64,000 nt of DNA from Aggregicoccus sp. 17bor-14 (GTDB taxonomy: Bacteria > Myxococcota > Myxococcia > Myxococcales > Myxococcaceae). The stretch lies in contig NZ_VJZZ01000003.1 of the NCBI RefSeq assembly GCF_009659535.1, positions 248,001 through 312,000 on the forward strand. The letters are read 5' to 3'. The stretch's first letter is position 1. The number at the start of each line of letters is the position of its first letter. The notes below the pieces were generated by a model that was not told the DNA's origin, ran no database searches, and saw only the letters and a list, made by a program, of their open reading frames with translations. Shown in pieces: positions 52,168-61,999 of this stretch. A program made the translations under genes and the position numbers.

Positions 52168-52520
52168 GCCGCGCCAAGCGCCGCCGCATCCTGGACATCA
52201 TCGCCACGGACGCCACCTTCGCGCGCGTGGAGCACCGCGGCCGCGAGGTGTGGCAGGGCAAGTGCCTGCACTGCGGGACGCACCTGGTGGTGGGCACGGA
52301 CGGCGAGCCGGTGAGCCGCGCCACCATCGAGCACATCGTGCCGCGGGTGCACGGCGGCACGGACGCGCTGGAGAACCTCGGGCTCGCCTGCGCGCGCTGC
52401 AACGCCGGCAAGGGCGTGCGCCACGATCGCAACTACCTGCGCGACCCGCGCGCCCGCGAGCTCGTGGAGCGCCTGCTGCAGCGCCGCCGCGAGCGCTGGC
52501 GCGCGCCCGACCTTCGATAG
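52164..52520 (+). CDS. HNH endonuclease
   Basis: The 118-aa protein begins with a basic helix (SRAKRRRILDIIA) and holds a compact HNH site: GKCLHCGTHL (first Cys pair), ATIEHIVPRVHGGTDALENL (catalytic E-H-I-V-P-x-x-x-G-G, and the Asn), then ACARCNAGKG with the second Cys pair. This is the zinc-supported HNH type. The C-terminus is Arg-rich, suited to DNA contact. Its ATG overlaps the pdeM stop, so it is coupled to the ligase-exonuclease-helicase-phosphoesterase set and probably works with it. HNH genes are not a standard part of that cassette. The gene ends the operon. Confidence 0.9.
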   Translation: MSRAKRRRILDIIATDATFARVEHRGREVWQGKCLHCGTHLVVGTDGEPVSRATIEHIVPRVHGGTDALENLGLACARCNAGKGVRHDRNYLRDPRARELVERLLQRRRERWRAPDLR

Positions 52521-52695
52521 ACCCTGAACCTTGGACAGCCGCACCCGCGCATCGGGCCCGGGTGCTACGTCCGCCGGACGGGGTGTAGGAGGGAATGGCA
52601 CGCGCAGGCCCCGCTTCGCGCGGGCTCTTGGAGCCCCCTGCGCACGCCCCTCCGCATCGCCGGGCGGGCCCGATTTACCGGCCCTGCAACACCCT

Positions 52696-52714
52696 CCCGC
52701 ACTCGGGGTGCGGG
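52696..52714 (+). terminator. Hairpin, probable end of the repair operon
   Basis: CCCGCAC (52696-52702) and GTGCGGG (52708-52714) form a 7-bp stem with a 5-nt loop, 175 nt past the HNH stop and upstream of the candidate promoter of the respiratory operon. No T-run follows. Confidence 0.4.
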
Positions 52715-52741
52715 ATGCCCGTCAGCGCTCAGCCGAAACTG

Positions 52742-52770
52742 TTGACACTGCCGGAACGATGGTCGATGGT
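52742..52770 (+). promoter_or_regulatory. Candidate sigma-70 promoter of the act operon
   Basis: TTGACA (52742-52747) is a perfect -35. At 17-nt spacing follows GATGGT (52765-52770), matching only three of six -10 positions. It lies about 250 nt upstream of actA in a locally less G+C-rich region. Plausible, not proven. Confidence 0.4.
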
Positions 52771-53020
52771 CCGCGCGCTTTTTCGGGCAGGGAGGGTCGA
52801 GGGTCCTGCCCGCGGCGACAACCCGTAATGATCTTGAGAAGCCAGACGTGATCGCCACTCGTGCGCCAGCACTCGGAGCCATCGCAACGTCCGGCGGCTC
52901 ATGGCATATGCGGTCCGCGCTCCTTCCGCGCAACTCGAGTCGCTGCGTAAGCCCTTCCGGTCTGAAGTCATTGAAGAAGACATCTCCCGAAGTGGTCCAC
53001 TGCTTGCCCCCGGTCCTGGT

Positions 53021-53680
53021 ATGAGCGGTCCTCTCTTCCCACGCTGGACGAACACGGTGTCGCGGCTGTCTGCCGCGGCCCTCCTTGCGATCCCCGCCAT
53101 CGCGATCGGCGGCCTCATGGCCTACGTCCGCTCGCCCTTGGTGACCAACCAGTTCCACCCGGTGGAGCAGCCCATCGAGTTCGATCACCGCCATCACGCG
53201 GGTGACGAGCAGATCGACTGCCGCTACTGCCACTGGACGGTGGAGAACTCCCCGTCCGCCGGCATCCCGTCCACCACGGTGTGCGTCAGCTGCCACGCGC
53301 AGGTGTGGAACAAGAGCCCGTACCTCAACGAGGTGCGCAAGGCCTTCTTCACCGACCAGCCCATCCCCTGGGTGCGGGTGCACAACCTGCCGGACTTCGT
53401 CTACTTCAACCACTCCATCCACGTGAACAAGGGCGTCGGCTGCGTCACCTGCCACGGCCGCGTGGACCAGATGGGCGCCGTGTACCAGCAGGCCCCGCTC
53501 ACCATGGGCTGGTGCCTGGACTGCCACCGCAACCCCGCGCCGAACCTGCGTCCGGCCGAGGCCATCACCTCCATGACCTGGAAGCCGCCCGAGGGCGTGG
53601 ACCCGGTCGAGTACGGAAAGACGCTCGCGGCCCAGTACGACGTCCACTCGCGCACGAGCTGCACCACGTGCCACCGCTGA
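53021..53680 (+). CDS. actA: Alternative complex III subunit ActA, pentaheme cytochrome c
   Basis: The 219-aa subunit carries electrons within alternative complex III, the quinol:electron acceptor oxidoreductase that replaces bc1. It has one N-terminal transmembrane helix (VSRLSAAALLAIPAIAIGGLMAYV) and five heme c sites: CRYCH, CVSCH, CVTCH, CLDCH and CTTCH. The helix keeps the heme domain on the periplasmic side. ATG 53021 (MSGPLFPRWTN) is chosen because the transmembrane helix follows at normal distance; the frame extends 40 codons upstream without family character. First gene of a long, tightly packed operon; actB starts 23 nt after its stop. Confidence 0.92.
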   Translation: MSGPLFPRWTNTVSRLSAAALLAIPAIAIGGLMAYVRSPLVTNQFHPVEQPIEFDHRHHAGDEQIDCRYCHWTVENSPSAGIPSTTVCVSCHAQVWNKSPYLNEVRKAFFTDQPIPWVRVHNLPDFVYFNHSIHVNKGVGCVTCHGRVDQMGAVYQQAPLTMGWCLDCHRNPAPNLRPAEAITSMTWKPPEGVDPVEYGKTLAAQYDVHSRTSCTTCHR

Positions 53681-53703
53681 ACCCGAAGCACCCTGGCGCC
53701 CCC

Positions 53704-56700
53704 ATGAAGGACACCTCCCCTACTTCGTTCGCGCTCCCTGTCGTGAGTGACGCGACCCCGGCCCCCGCCAGCAGCCATGGCGCGGACCACACGCACGACG
53801 CCGTCGGCGAGATGTTCGACGCCGCCGCCAGCGTGCCCGCGGCCTCCGGCACCACGCCGGCCGGCTACGGCAAGACCTACTGGCGCTCCATCGAGGAGAA
53901 GCTGGCCACCCCCGAGTTCCTCGAGGCCACCCGCCCCGAGTTCCCCGAGGGCGCGGACCTGCCCCCCTCCGGCTTCATGCGCCGCGAGTTCATGCAGCTG
54001 CTCGGCGCGAGCCTCGCGCTCGCCGGCGTGAGCGCCTGCAGCACCCGCCCCGTGAACGAGAAGATGCTGCCCTACACCAAGACCCCCACGGGTCTGGCGC
54101 CGGGCAACCCGCTCACCTACGCGAGCGCCTTCACCTTCGGCGGCCACACCAGCGGCCTGCTCGTCACCGCCTGGGAGGGTCGCCCCACCAAGGTGGAGGG
54201 CAACCCCCAGCACCCGGTGAACCAGGGCGCCGCCGGCCCCTTCGAGCAGGCGCTGCTGCTCAGCCTCTATGACCCGCAGCGCGCCCGCGTGCTGCGCCAG
54301 GGCAAGAGCCCCAAGGCGCTGCGCACGCTCGCCGAGGACGTGGCCGCGCTGGTGAACAAGGCCGCCGCGACCGACGGCGGCGCGAAGATCCGCTTCCTCG
54401 TGGAGCCCAACGCGGGCCCCACCCTGCAGGACCTGCGCAAGCGCATCGGGCAGAAGCTGCCCCAGGCCAAGTTCGTGGAGTTCGTGGGCGTGACCCAGGA
54501 CCCGGCCAGCGAGGGCGCCAACGCGCTCTTCGGCCAGAGCCTCACCGCGCTCTACGACTTCAGCCAGGCGGACGTCATCCTCAGCCTGGACGCGGACTTC
54601 CTCGAGAGCCGCCCGGCGAACCTCGCCTACGCGCGCGCCTTCGCCAACCGCCGCGACCCGAACGTGGGCGAGCTCAACCGCCTCTACGTGGCCGAGCCCC
54701 GCATGACCATCACCGGCGGCATGGCGGACCACCGCCTGCGGGTGAAGAGCGCCGAGGTCGCCGCCGTGGCGGCCGCCGTGCTGCAGGCCGTGGGCGGCCC
54801 CGCCGCGCAGCTGGCCTCCGCCGCGGGCAAGTTCCCGCTCCCGCCCAGCGCCCAGAAGTTCGTGGCCACCGTCGCCGCGGACCTCAAGAGCAAGGCGGGC
54901 CGCAGCGTCGTCGTCGCCGGCGAGCGCATGCCGGCGGCCGTGCACGCCATGGCGCACGCCATCAACGCGGCGCTGGGCAGCGTGGGCAAGACCGTCACCT
55001 TCGTGCCGGCCCCGGGCAGCCAGCCCACCGGCCCGAGCGCCCTGCGCGCGCTCGCCGAGGAGCTCAAGAGCGGCGCCGCGGACACCCTGGTCATCACCGC
55101 CTGGAACCCCGTGTACGCGGCCCCCGCGGACGCGGGCCTCGCCGAGCTGCTGGACGCGACGAAGAACGCGAACCGCGGCAACCTGCGCGTGCTCTACACC
55201 AGCATGCACGAGGACGAGACCAGCGCCCACGCGGACTGGTTCGTCCCGGCCGCGCACCCCATGGAGACCTGGGCGGACGGCCGCTCCATCGACGGCACCG
55301 TCACCCTCGGCCAGCCGCTCATCCAGCCGCTCTACAACGGCGTCTCCGAGAGCGAGCTGCTCGCGCTGTTCCTCGGCAACAACCCGAACGGCGCGCTGCC
55401 CAGCAGCTACGCCCTGCTGCGCGACTACTGGCGCACCCAGGCGGGCGCCGGTGACTTCGAGACCGCGTGGGAGACCTGGGTGGGCGAGGGCTTCGTGCCC
55501 CGCTCCGCCGCCCAGGCCGTGCAGGTGACCCCGGACTACGGCCGCGCCGCCCAGGCGCTCGCCGCCTACCAGCAGCCGGCCGGGGGCGAGCTCGAGATCA
55601 ACTTCGTCCCCGACTACAAGGTCTACGACGGCCGCTTCGCCAACAACGCCTGGCTGCAGGAGCTCGCGCACCCGGTCACCAAGATGACCTGGGACAACGC
55701 CGCGCTGCTCAGCCCGGCCACCGCGGGCGCGAAGAACCTCGAGGCCGGCGACGTGGTCACCATCCAGTACGGCGGCCGCAGCCTCGAGGCCCCCGTGTGG
55801 ATCGTGCCCGGCCACGCGGACGACACCCTCACGCTCGCCATCGGCTACGGCCGCACCGGCCTGCACGAGACCGTGGCGCAGGGCGTGGGCGTCAACGCCA
55901 ACCTGCTGCGCCGCACGGACGCCCCCTGGTTCGACGGCGGCGCCACCGTGACCAAGGTGCGCAAGAGCTACAAGTTCTCGCTCACCCAGATCCACTGGCG
56001 CATGGAGGGCCGCCCGCTCGCGCTCGACATGAGCTACGACGAGTTCAAGAAGGAGCCCAAGGTCCTCGAGCGCGTGCGCGGCGAGCAGGTGAACCTGCTC
56101 GCGGACTACCCCTACGAGGGCTACAAGTGGGGCATGGCCATCGACCTGGCCCGCTGCACCGGCTGCGCCGCGTGCGTCGTCGCCTGCCAGGCCGAGAACA
56201 ACATCCCGGTCGTGGGCAAGGAGCAGGTGGGCAAGGGCCGCGAGATGGCCTGGCTGCGCATCGACCGCTACTTCTCCGGTGACGAGCGCGACCCGGAGAT
56301 GGTGATGCAGCCGGTGATGTGCGTGCACTGCGAGAAGGCGCCCTGCGAGTACGTGTGCCCCGTGAACGCCACCGTCCACTCGGACGAGGGCCTCAACGAG
56401 ATGGTGTACAACCGCTGCGTCGGCACCCGCTACTGCTCGAACAACTGCCCCTACAAGGTCCGCCGCTTCAACTACCTGCACTTCACCGGCGGCAAGACCG
56501 CGCCGGAGAAGATGCTGATGAACCCGGACGTCACGGTGCGCGCGCGCGGCGTGATGGAGAAGTGCACGTACTGCGTGCAGCGCATCGAGCGCACCCGCAT
56601 CAACTCGCGCATCGAGAAGCGCAGCATCCGCGAGGCGGAGCTCAAGACCGCCTGCCAGCAGACCTGCCCCACCCAGGCCATCGTGTTCGGCACGCTGCAG

Positions 56701-56877
56701 GTCCCCAAGGGCGAGAAGCCCTGGGCCGTGGCGGCGCTGCACGAGGACCCGCGTGCCTACAAGCTGCTGCACGAGCTCGGCACCCGCCCGCGCACCAGCC
56801 ACCTGGTCCGCGTCCGCAATCCCCACCCGGACCTCGTCGCCGAGGCTCCCCAGGCTGAGCACGAAGGAGGCCACTGA
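53704..56877 (+). CDS. actB: Alternative complex III subunit ActB, Mo-oxidoreductase-like fused to FeS protein
   Basis: This 1057-aa fusion has a molybdopterin-oxidoreductase-like part (about 115-790), which in ActB proteins is known to bind no molybdenum cofactor, and a ferredoxin-like part (about 795-1035). The latter has four Cys groups for one [3Fe-4S] and three [4Fe-4S] clusters: [37 protein letters not shown] with CTYC, and CQQTCP. It passes electrons from quinol oxidation. A twin-arginine/lipobox-like element ([20 protein letters not shown]) lies at about residues 93-112, after an N-terminal region with a short His-rich stretch (SHGADHTHD). ATG 53704 gives the complete family N-terminus. 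Ends 3 nt before actC. Confidence 0.95.
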   Translation: MKDTSPTSFALPVVSDATPAPASSHGADHTHDAVGEMFDAAASVPAASGTTPAGYGKTYWRSIEEKLATPEFLEATRPEFPEGADLPPSGFMRREFMQLLGASLALAGVSACSTRPVNEKMLPYTKTPTGLAPGNPLTYASAFTFGGHTSGLLVTAWEGRPTKVEGNPQHPVNQGAAGPFEQALLLSLYDPQRARVLRQGKSPKALRTLAEDVAALVNKAAATDGGAKIRFLVEPNAGPTLQDLRKRIGQKLPQAKFVEFVGVTQDPASEGANALFGQSLTALYDFSQADVILSLDADFLESRPANLAYARAFANRRDPNVGELNRLYVAEPRMTITGGMADHRLRVKSAEVAAVAAAVLQAVGGPAAQLASAAGKFPLPPSAQKFVATVAADLKSKAGRSVVVAGERMPAAVHAMAHAINAALGSVGKTVTFVPAPGSQPTGPSALRALAEELKSGAADTLVITAWNPVYAAPADAGLAELLDATKNANRGNLRVLYTSMHEDETSAHADWFVPAAHPMETWADGRSIDGTVTLGQPLIQPLYNGVSESELLALFLGNNPNGALPSSYALLRDYWRTQAGAGDFETAWETWVGEGFVPRSAAQAVQVTPDYGRAAQALAAYQQPAGGELEINFVPDYKVYDGRFANNAWLQELAHPVTKMTWDNAALLSPATAGAKNLEAGDVVTIQYGGRSLEAPVWIVPGHADDTLTLAIGYGRTGLHETVAQGVGVNANLLRRTDAPWFDGGATVTKVRKSYKFSLTQIHWRMEGRPLALDMSYDEFKKEPKVLERVRGEQVNLLADYPYEGYKWGMAIDLARCTGCAACVVACQAENNIPVVGKEQVGKGREMAWLRIDRYFSGDERDPEMVMQPVMCVHCEKAPCEYVCPVNATVHSDEGLNEMVYNRCVGTRYCSNNCPYKVRRFNYLHFTGGKTAPEKMLMNPDVTVRARGVMEKCTYCVQRIERTRINSRIEKRSIREAELKTACQQTCPTQAIVFGTLQVPKGEKPWAVAALHEDPRAYKLLHELGTRPRTSHLVRVRNPHPDLVAEAPQAEHEGGH

Positions 56878-56880
56878 GTC

Positions 56881-58323
56881 ATGGCCGAGATCGCTACCGT
56901 CCCCTACGCGGTCGACCCGCTGGAGCCGCGCCACCTGGTGGCGCCGCACCACGACGACGCCACCCTCAACGAGACCCTGCTCGACCACGTCTGGCGCAAG
57001 CCCGGCAAGGGCTGGTTCATGTTGATGGGCTGCACCCTCACCCTGCTCGGTCTGCTCGTGGTCGGCGTGACGTACACGCTCGCCCGCGGCATCGGCGTGT
57101 GGGGCAACAACCAGCCGGTGGGCTGGGGCTTCGGCATCATCAACTTCGTGTGGTGGGTGGGTATCGGCCACGCCGGTACCCTCATCAGCGCCATCCTCCT
57201 GCTCTTCCAGCAGAAGTGGCGCACCTCCATCAACCGCTTCGCGGAGGCCATGACCCTGTTCGCGGTCATGTGCGCGGGCCTCTTCCCGCTGCTGCACACG
57301 GGCCGCCCCTGGTTCGCGTTCTGGCTCTTCCCCTACCCCTCCACCCTGGGCGCCTGGCCGCAGTTCCGCAGCCCCCTGGTGTGGGACGTGTTCGCGGTGT
57401 CCACGTACATCACCGTGAGCGCCCTGTTCTGGTACGTGGGCCTCATCCCGGACCTCGCCGCGCTGCGTGACTCGTCCAAGAGCAAGGTCGCGCGCACCGT
57501 GTACGGCATGTTCAGCCTCGGCTGGCGCGGCAGCGGGCGGCACTGGCACAACTACAAGATCGCGTACCTGCTGCTCGCGGGCCTCAGCACCCCGCTGGTG
57601 CTCAGCGTGCACACGATCGTGTCCTTCGACTTCGCCACCAGCCTCATCCCCGGCTGGCACGCCACCATCTTCCCGCCCTACTTCGTGGCCGGCGCCGTGT
57701 TCAGCGGCTTCGCCATGGTGGTGACGCTGATGGTGCCCGCGCGCAAGTACCTCGGCCTGCGCGACGTCATCACGGACCGCCACCTCGAGAACATGAACAA
57801 GGTCATCCTCGCGACCGGCCTGCTCGTGTCCTACGGCTACATGATGGAGCACTTCATCGCCTGGTACTCCGGCAACGAGTACGAGATGTGGACCTTCTAC
57901 GTGAACCGCGCCACGGGTCCCTACGCGCCGGTGTACTGGCTGATGATCACCTGCAACGTGGTCACGCCGAACATCTTCTGGTTCCGCAAGTGCCGCCAGT
58001 CCATCCCCATCATGTGGGTGGCCAGCATCGTGGTGAACATCGGCATGTGGTGCGAGCGCTTCATCATCATCGTCACCTCGCTGAGCCAGGACTTCCTGCC
58101 CTCCAGCTGGGACGTGTACGCGCCCACCTGGGTGGACTGGTCCATCTACATCGGTACCCTGGGCCTGTTCGGCACCCTGTTCCTGCTGTTCCTCAAGTTC
58201 GTCCCGGCCGTGGCCATCAGCGAGGTGAAGGAGCTGCAGCTCGAGCTGCGCCACCACGCCGAGCACGCCGCGCACGGCGGTGGCCACGCTCACGGCCACG
58301 CTCACACCGAGGGAGCGCACTAA
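56881..58323 (+). CDS. actC: Alternative complex III subunit ActC, NrfD-like quinol-binding subunit
   Basis: The 480-aa integral membrane protein of the NrfD family is the main quinol-oxidising subunit of alternative complex III. About ten transmembrane segments are visible, from [20 protein letters not shown], through [20 protein letters not shown] (the conserved G-x-x-H-A-G quinone-site helix), to [22 protein letters not shown]. The last 23 residues are an unusual His-rich tail (9 His, with repeated H-A-H/G-H-A units) that would face the cytoplasm. AGGAGG inside the actB end serves as its ribosome site. Part of the act-cox operon. Confidence 0.95.
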   Translation: MAEIATVPYAVDPLEPRHLVAPHHDDATLNETLLDHVWRKPGKGWFMLMGCTLTLLGLLVVGVTYTLARGIGVWGNNQPVGWGFGIINFVWWVGIGHAGTLISAILLLFQQKWRTSINRFAEAMTLFAVMCAGLFPLLHTGRPWFAFWLFPYPSTLGAWPQFRSPLVWDVFAVSTYITVSALFWYVGLIPDLAALRDSSKSKVARTVYGMFSLGWRGSGRHWHNYKIAYLLLAGLSTPLVLSVHTIVSFDFATSLIPGWHATIFPPYFVAGAVFSGFAMVVTLMVPARKYLGLRDVITDRHLENMNKVILATGLLVSYGYMMEHFIAWYSGNEYEMWTFYVNRATGPYAPVYWLMITCNVVTPNIFWFRKCRQSIPIMWVASIVVNIGMWCERFIIIVTSLSQDFLPSSWDVYAPTWVDWSIYIGTLGLFGTLFLLFLKFVPAVAISEVKELQLELRHHAEHAAHGGGHAHGHAHTEGAH

Positions 58324-58327
58324 GCCC

Positions 58328-58873
58328 ATGGAAGCCAAGGTCCTCGATAGCTGGGTGCTCGCCGAGTTCCCCACCCCCACCGCCCTGGTGGAGGCCACCA
58401 ACACGGTGCGCCTCAAGGGGTACACGAACCTCGACACCTACTCGCCCTACCCGCTGCACGGTGGCTCGGAGGCCCTCGGCCTGCCGCGCTCCAAGGTCCC
58501 GCTCATCGCGCTCACCGGCGCGATGACCGGCCTCATCACGGCCTTCGCCATGCAGACGTACATGAACACCTTCGACTACCCCATCAACGTGGGTGGCCGT
58601 CCGCTGTTCAGCCTGCCCTCGTGGTTCCCCATCATGTTCGAGCTCACGGTGCTCATCAGCGCCCTGAGCATCGTGTTCGGGCTCTTCGGCCTGTCGCGCC
58701 TCCCGCAGCCCTACCACCCGGTGTTCGAGAACGAGGCCTTCCGCAGCGCCTCCACGCACGGCTACTGGCTGAGCGTGGGGCACGCGACCGGCACGGACGC
58801 CACCGAGGTGATGAACCAGCTCACGGCCCTGGGCGCGACCCAGGTGTCCGTCGTCACCGGAGAGAAGGAATGA
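58328..58873 (+). CDS. actD: Alternative complex III subunit ActD
   Basis: The 181-aa membrane subunit of DUF3341 type begins with a soluble ferredoxin-like half (LDSWVLAEFPTPTALVEATN, RLKGYTNLDTYSPYPLHGG), then two transmembrane helices (PLIALTGAMTGLITAFAMQTYM; then FPIMFELTVLISALSIVFGLFG) and a short cytoplasmic tail (HPVFENEAFRSAS, then DATEVMNQLTALGATQVSVV). ActD does not carry cofactors; it supports the quinol-oxidising core. ATG 58328 follows actC by 4 nt. The end overlaps actE by 4 nt (ATGA). Confidence 0.93.
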   Translation: MEAKVLDSWVLAEFPTPTALVEATNTVRLKGYTNLDTYSPYPLHGGSEALGLPRSKVPLIALTGAMTGLITAFAMQTYMNTFDYPINVGGRPLFSLPSWFPIMFELTVLISALSIVFGLFGLSRLPQPYHPVFENEAFRSASTHGYWLSVGHATGTDATEVMNQLTALGATQVSVVTGEKE

Positions 58874-59442
58874 GGCGGCTCCTCCTGCCAGTCGCGGCGC
58901 TCGCGCTCGCCGGCTGTGACATCTCCTCGGACTTCCTGCAGCGCATGGAGTCGCAGCCGCGCTACAGCTACTACGAGGAGTCCGAGTTCTTCGCCGACGG
59001 CCGCGCCATGCGCCTGCCGCCGGACCACACGGTTCCGCGCCAGCGCCCGGTGGGCAACCCCGCGCTCACCACCGGCCGCATGAACGGCCAGTTCGTGGTG
59101 GACATGCCCATCGAGCTGAACCAGGCGGTGCTCGCCCGCGGCCAGAAGCGCTACAACATCGTGTGCGCCCAGTGCCACGGCGTGCTCGGTGACGGCAACA
59201 GCGTGGTCGCCGAGAACATGGCGCTGCGCCTGCCGCCCAGCCTGCTCGAGCTGCAGAACAAGCCGAACGGCCACTTCTTCGCCGCCATCACCGAGGGCTA
59301 CGGCGTGATGCCCAGCTTCTCCGGTGAGATCGACGTCCAGGACCGCTGGGCCATCGTCGCCTACGTCCGCGCGCTGCAGACCGCCCGCAAGAGCGGCCCC
59401 TCTGCCCCCGGCGCGCAGCCCCCCCCTCAGGAGAACCGATGA
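58870..59442 (+). CDS. actE: Alternative complex III subunit ActE, monoheme cytochrome c lipoprotein
   Basis: This 190-aa lipoprotein has the lipobox LALAGC (Cys at about 16) and one heme c site, CAQCH, near residue 100, with the distal Met probably in YGVMPSF. RYNIVCAQCHGVLGDGNSVV is a typical class I cytochrome start and RWAIVAYVRALQ the C-terminal helix. It hands electrons from the complex to the oxidase or to a soluble carrier. The mature N-terminus would be lipid-anchored on the periplasmic side. Overlaps both neighbours by 4 nt. Confidence 0.93.
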   Translation: MRRLLLPVAALALAGCDISSDFLQRMESQPRYSYYEESEFFADGRAMRLPPDHTVPRQRPVGNPALTTGRMNGQFVVDMPIELNQAVLARGQKRYNIVCAQCHGVLGDGNSVVAENMALRLPPSLLELQNKPNGHFFAAITEGYGVMPSFSGEIDVQDRWAIVAYVRALQTARKSGPSAPGAQPPPQENR

Positions 59443-60629
59443 TTTCCATCGAGCGCTTCACCGGCGGCTCCAAGGCCATGCTCGTCTCGGGCGTGATCGG
59501 CCTGGCGGGCCTGCTGCTCACGGCCGTGGGGTTCTTCATGAACCCGCAGGCCACCATGTTCAGCTACCTCCTCGCGTTCGCCTACTGGTGCGGCATCGCG
59601 GTGGCGTCCATCATCCTGCTCTGCATCTTCCACACCGCGAAGGCCAAGTGGCCCACGGTGGTGCGCCGCGCGCTGGAGACCCAGGGCGTGAGCGTGGGTG
59701 TGTTCGCGGTGCTCATCCTGCCCATCATCTTCGTGGGCATGAAGTACCTGTACCCCTGGCACACCACGCCGGACACCTACAACGCGGAAGAGCTGCACCA
59801 GCTCGCGCACAAGCAGCACGGCTACCTGAACATGCCGTTCTTCATCGCGCGCCAGGTCATCTACTTCCTCGTCTGGATCTTCGTGAGCAACCGGCTCTTC
59901 GGCTGGAGCACCCGCCAGGACGAGACCGGTGAGCTCGAGCTCACCAACAAGGCGCGCCGCCTGGGTCCGGGCAGCCTCCCCTTCCTTGGGCTCACCATTA
60001 CTTTTGCTGGCTTCGACTGGCTGATGAGCCTCACGCCGCTCTGGCAGTCCACCATCTACGGCGCGTATTACTTCGCCGGCAGCTTCCTGGCCGCATTCGC
60101 GGTGCTGACCATCGCCACCGTGAACGCGCGCGGGGACAACCTGTACGGCAACCTGGTGACGACGCACCACCTGCACAACCTGGGCAAGTTCCTGCTCGCG
60201 TTCGTCGCCTTCTGGGCCTACATCGGCTTCAGCCAGGCGCTGCTCGTGTGGATCGCGAACCTCCCCGAGGAGGCCGCCTGGTACTCGGTGCGCATCTTCG
60301 GCGGCTGGCGCCCGATGTCGATCGCCCTGTTCTTCGGGCACTTCGTCATCCCCTTCTTCGTGCTGCTCAGCCGCGACATCAAGCTGCAGCCCCGGCCGCT
60401 CGCGGTCATCGCCACCTACATCCTGGTCATCCACTTCATCGACCTGTACTGGCTCGTCTGGCCGGCCTACAGCGCGGGCAGCCCCACCTTCCACTTCACG
60501 CTCGTCACGGCGTTCGCGGGCGTGGGCGGCCTCTCGGTGGCCTACGGCCTCTTCCGCTTCCGCGGCCAGTACAGCCTGCCGGTGAAGGACCCCTACATCG
60601 CTGACTCGCTGAGGTACGTGCAGCCATGA
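59439..60629 (+). CDS. actF: Alternative complex III subunit ActF, NrfD-like
   Basis: The 396-aa integral membrane protein is the second NrfD-type subunit of alternative complex III, structurally similar to ActC. About ten transmembrane helices are visible: AMLVSGVIGLAGLLLTAVGF, FAYWCGIAVASIILLCIFH, FAVLILPIIFVGM, FIARQVIYFLVWIFVSN, LTITFAGFDWLMSLTPLWQS, FLAAFAVLTIATV, LAFVAFWAYIGFSQALLVWI, FGHFVIPFFVLLSRDI, AVIATYILVIHFIDLYWLVW and FAGVGGLSVAYGLF. It may translocate protons; it binds no heme. Coupled by 4-nt overlaps to actE and to the next gene. Confidence 0.93.
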   Translation: MISIERFTGGSKAMLVSGVIGLAGLLLTAVGFFMNPQATMFSYLLAFAYWCGIAVASIILLCIFHTAKAKWPTVVRRALETQGVSVGVFAVLILPIIFVGMKYLYPWHTTPDTYNAEELHQLAHKQHGYLNMPFFIARQVIYFLVWIFVSNRLFGWSTRQDETGELELTNKARRLGPGSLPFLGLTITFAGFDWLMSLTPLWQSTIYGAYYFAGSFLAAFAVLTIATVNARGDNLYGNLVTTHHLHNLGKFLLAFVAFWAYIGFSQALLVWIANLPEEAAWYSVRIFGGWRPMSIALFFGHFVIPFFVLLSRDIKLQPRPLAVIATYILVIHFIDLYWLVWPAYSAGSPTFHFTLVTAFAGVGGLSVAYGLFRFRGQYSLPVKDPYIADSLRYVQP

Positions 60630-61096
60630 AGAAGACCCAGAGTGAGCTCGAGTCGCGCATCGTCACCGGTGCGCACGGGGTGGCCGCGGAAGAGGACCAC
60701 TTCAGCATGGGCAAGGTGCTCGCGGTGGGCATCGGCTCGCTGGTGCTCTTCGGCATCGGTGGGCTGGGCGCCTACGGCATCCTCACCCACGCGGAGAAGG
60801 AGGCGCAGCCGGACGGCCCCGCCCCCACTCCGGCCGCCATCGGGCAGTACGAGATCGGCATCGTGAACCAGCGCCTGTTCGACGTCGACAGCCACGCGCT
60901 CACCAAGATCAGCGCCCAGCAGCTGGCGCTGAAGAACGGCTGGGGCGAGAAGCCCGGCCAGGTGGTGCACATGCCCATCGACCAGGCCATGGACTCGGTC
61001 ATCGCCGCCAAGGGCATCCCCCCGGTGCCCGCGGTGCAGTCGCCGCCCTCCACGCCCCCGGCCCCGCCTCCGCAGAGCAAGCGCAACCCCTACTGA
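60626..61096 (+). CDS. Small membrane protein in the ActG position
   Basis: The 156-aa protein has one transmembrane helix near residues 29-49 (GKVLAVGIGSLVLFGIGGLG) with the C-terminal domain outside. That domain has a 'YEIGIVNQRLFDVDSHALTK' beta-strand, an RLFDV-type turn, and a helix QVVHMPIDQAMDSVIAAKGI, then a Pro-rich tail. It overlaps actF by 4 nt and precedes the SCO gene by 45 nt. It holds the place of the small extra ACIII subunit (ActG) in other organisms, but by sequence I cannot confirm it. Could be an assembly factor for the ACIII-caa3 pair. Confidence 0.75.
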   Translation: MKKTQSELESRIVTGAHGVAAEEDHFSMGKVLAVGIGSLVLFGIGGLGAYGILTHAEKEAQPDGPAPTPAAIGQYEIGIVNQRLFDVDSHALTKISAQQLALKNGWGEKPGQVVHMPIDQAMDSVIAAKGIPPVPAVQSPPSTPPAPPPQSKRNPY

Positions 61097-61141
61097 CGCG
61101 CTCCACCCCCTCGCCCTCCCCCTTCCCGCTGCAGGCCCCCC

Positions 61142-61999
61142 ATGCGCTCCCCCCTCTCGAACCTCGCTGCCGTCCTGGCCCTGCTGGCGCTCGCCGCCAC
61201 GGCGCCCGCGCACGCGCTGCCGGGCAAGTTCGAGTCGGATGACGTCATCCGCCGGGCCCAGAGCGGCGAGCCGCCTCCGCTGCAGGGGGTGGACGTGGTG
61301 GAGAAGCTCGGGGAGCCCGTGGCGCTGCAGGCCCGCTTCACGGACGACACCGGCCGCGAGGGTCCCTTCGCAAGCTGGCTGCAGCCGGGCAAGCCCGTGC
61401 TGCTCACGCTGGTGTTCTACCGCTGCAAGATGCTCTGCAACCTGGTCGTCAACGACCAGGTGCGGGCCATGAAGGAGCTGGGCCTCAAGCTGGGCCAGGA
61501 CTACAGCGTCCTCACCGTCAGCATCGACCCCAAGGACACCCCGGCCGAGAGCCAGGAGCGCCGCGGCCGCTACCTGCAGAGCATGGGCAAGCCCCTGGAC
61601 GCGGACTGGCGCTTCCTCACCGGCACCGAGCAGAACATCCGCGCGCTCGCGGACAGCGTCGGTTTCAAGTACACGTACGACGAGGCGACGAAGCAGTACG
61701 CCCACCCCGCGGTGGTCCAGGTGCTCAGCCCCACGGGCACCGTGTCCCGCTACCTCTACGGCACCTCCTTCCGCACCCAGGACGTCGGGCTCGCGCTGGT
61801 GGAGGCCCGGCAGAACAAGGTGGGCCTCAGCCTCGAGCGCATCATCCTGTCCTGCTTCAAGTATGACGCCGCCTCGCGGCGGTATGGCTTCTACATCTTC
61901 GGATTTCTCCGGCTGGGCGCGCTCGCGGTCTTCGGAGCCCTCTCCGCGATGCTCGTGGTCCTCTGGAGGCGCGAGCTGAAGAAAGGCACGGCGGTATGA
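61142..61999 (+). CDS. SCO1/SenC copper chaperone
   Basis: The 285-aa protein inserts copper into the CuA centre of oxidase subunit II. An N-terminal signal (LAAVLALLALAATAPAHA) precedes the thioredoxin-like SCO domain. Copper ligands are Cys95 and Cys99 in RCKMLCNLV and His188 in YAHPAVV. TVSIDPKDTPAE and WRFLTGTEQNIRALAD are the family's other hallmark stretches. Unusually for SCO proteins, a C-terminal transmembrane helix is present (YIFGFLRLGALAVFGALSAMLVVLW), giving a membrane anchor at the C-terminus. Overlaps coxB by 4 nt (ATGA), which fits co-delivery of chaperone and target. Confidence 0.93.
   Translation: MRSPLSNLAAVLALLALAATAPAHALPGKFESDDVIRRAQSGEPPPLQGVDVVEKLGEPVALQARFTDDTGREGPFASWLQPGKPVLLTLVFYRCKMLCNLVVNDQVRAMKELGLKLGQDYSVLTVSIDPKDTPAESQERRGRYLQSMGKPLDADWRFLTGTEQNIRALADSVGFKYTYDEATKQYAHPAVVQVLSPTGTVSRYLYGTSFRTQDVGLALVEARQNKVGLSLERIILSCFKYDAASRRYGFYIFGFLRLGALAVFGALSAMLVVLWRRELKKGTAV

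Larger units (their letters stand above)
52521..53020. other. 500-bp gap between repair cassette and respiratory operon
   Basis: No gene is supported here. The gap holds a hairpin (52696-52714), a good -35-like TTGACA (52742-52747), and the 5' leader of the respiratory operon. From about 52740 it is visibly less G+C-rich than the coding regions, as expected of a promoter region. Confidence 0.6.

Noticed and set aside
52590-52620. Possible sigma-54 site (TGGCAC) upstream of the act operon
   Set aside because: The matching TTGC element at the required spacing is absent.
52729-53118. Minus-strand frame in the actA upstream region
   Set aside because: Ser/Arg-rich, no ribosome site, overlaps the actA start and the candidate promoter; no recognisable domain.
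53401-58437. Open frame of about 1678 codons antisense to the act operon
   Set aside because: Same cause: composition-driven antisense frame. The plus strand has intact heme, FeS and membrane motifs.
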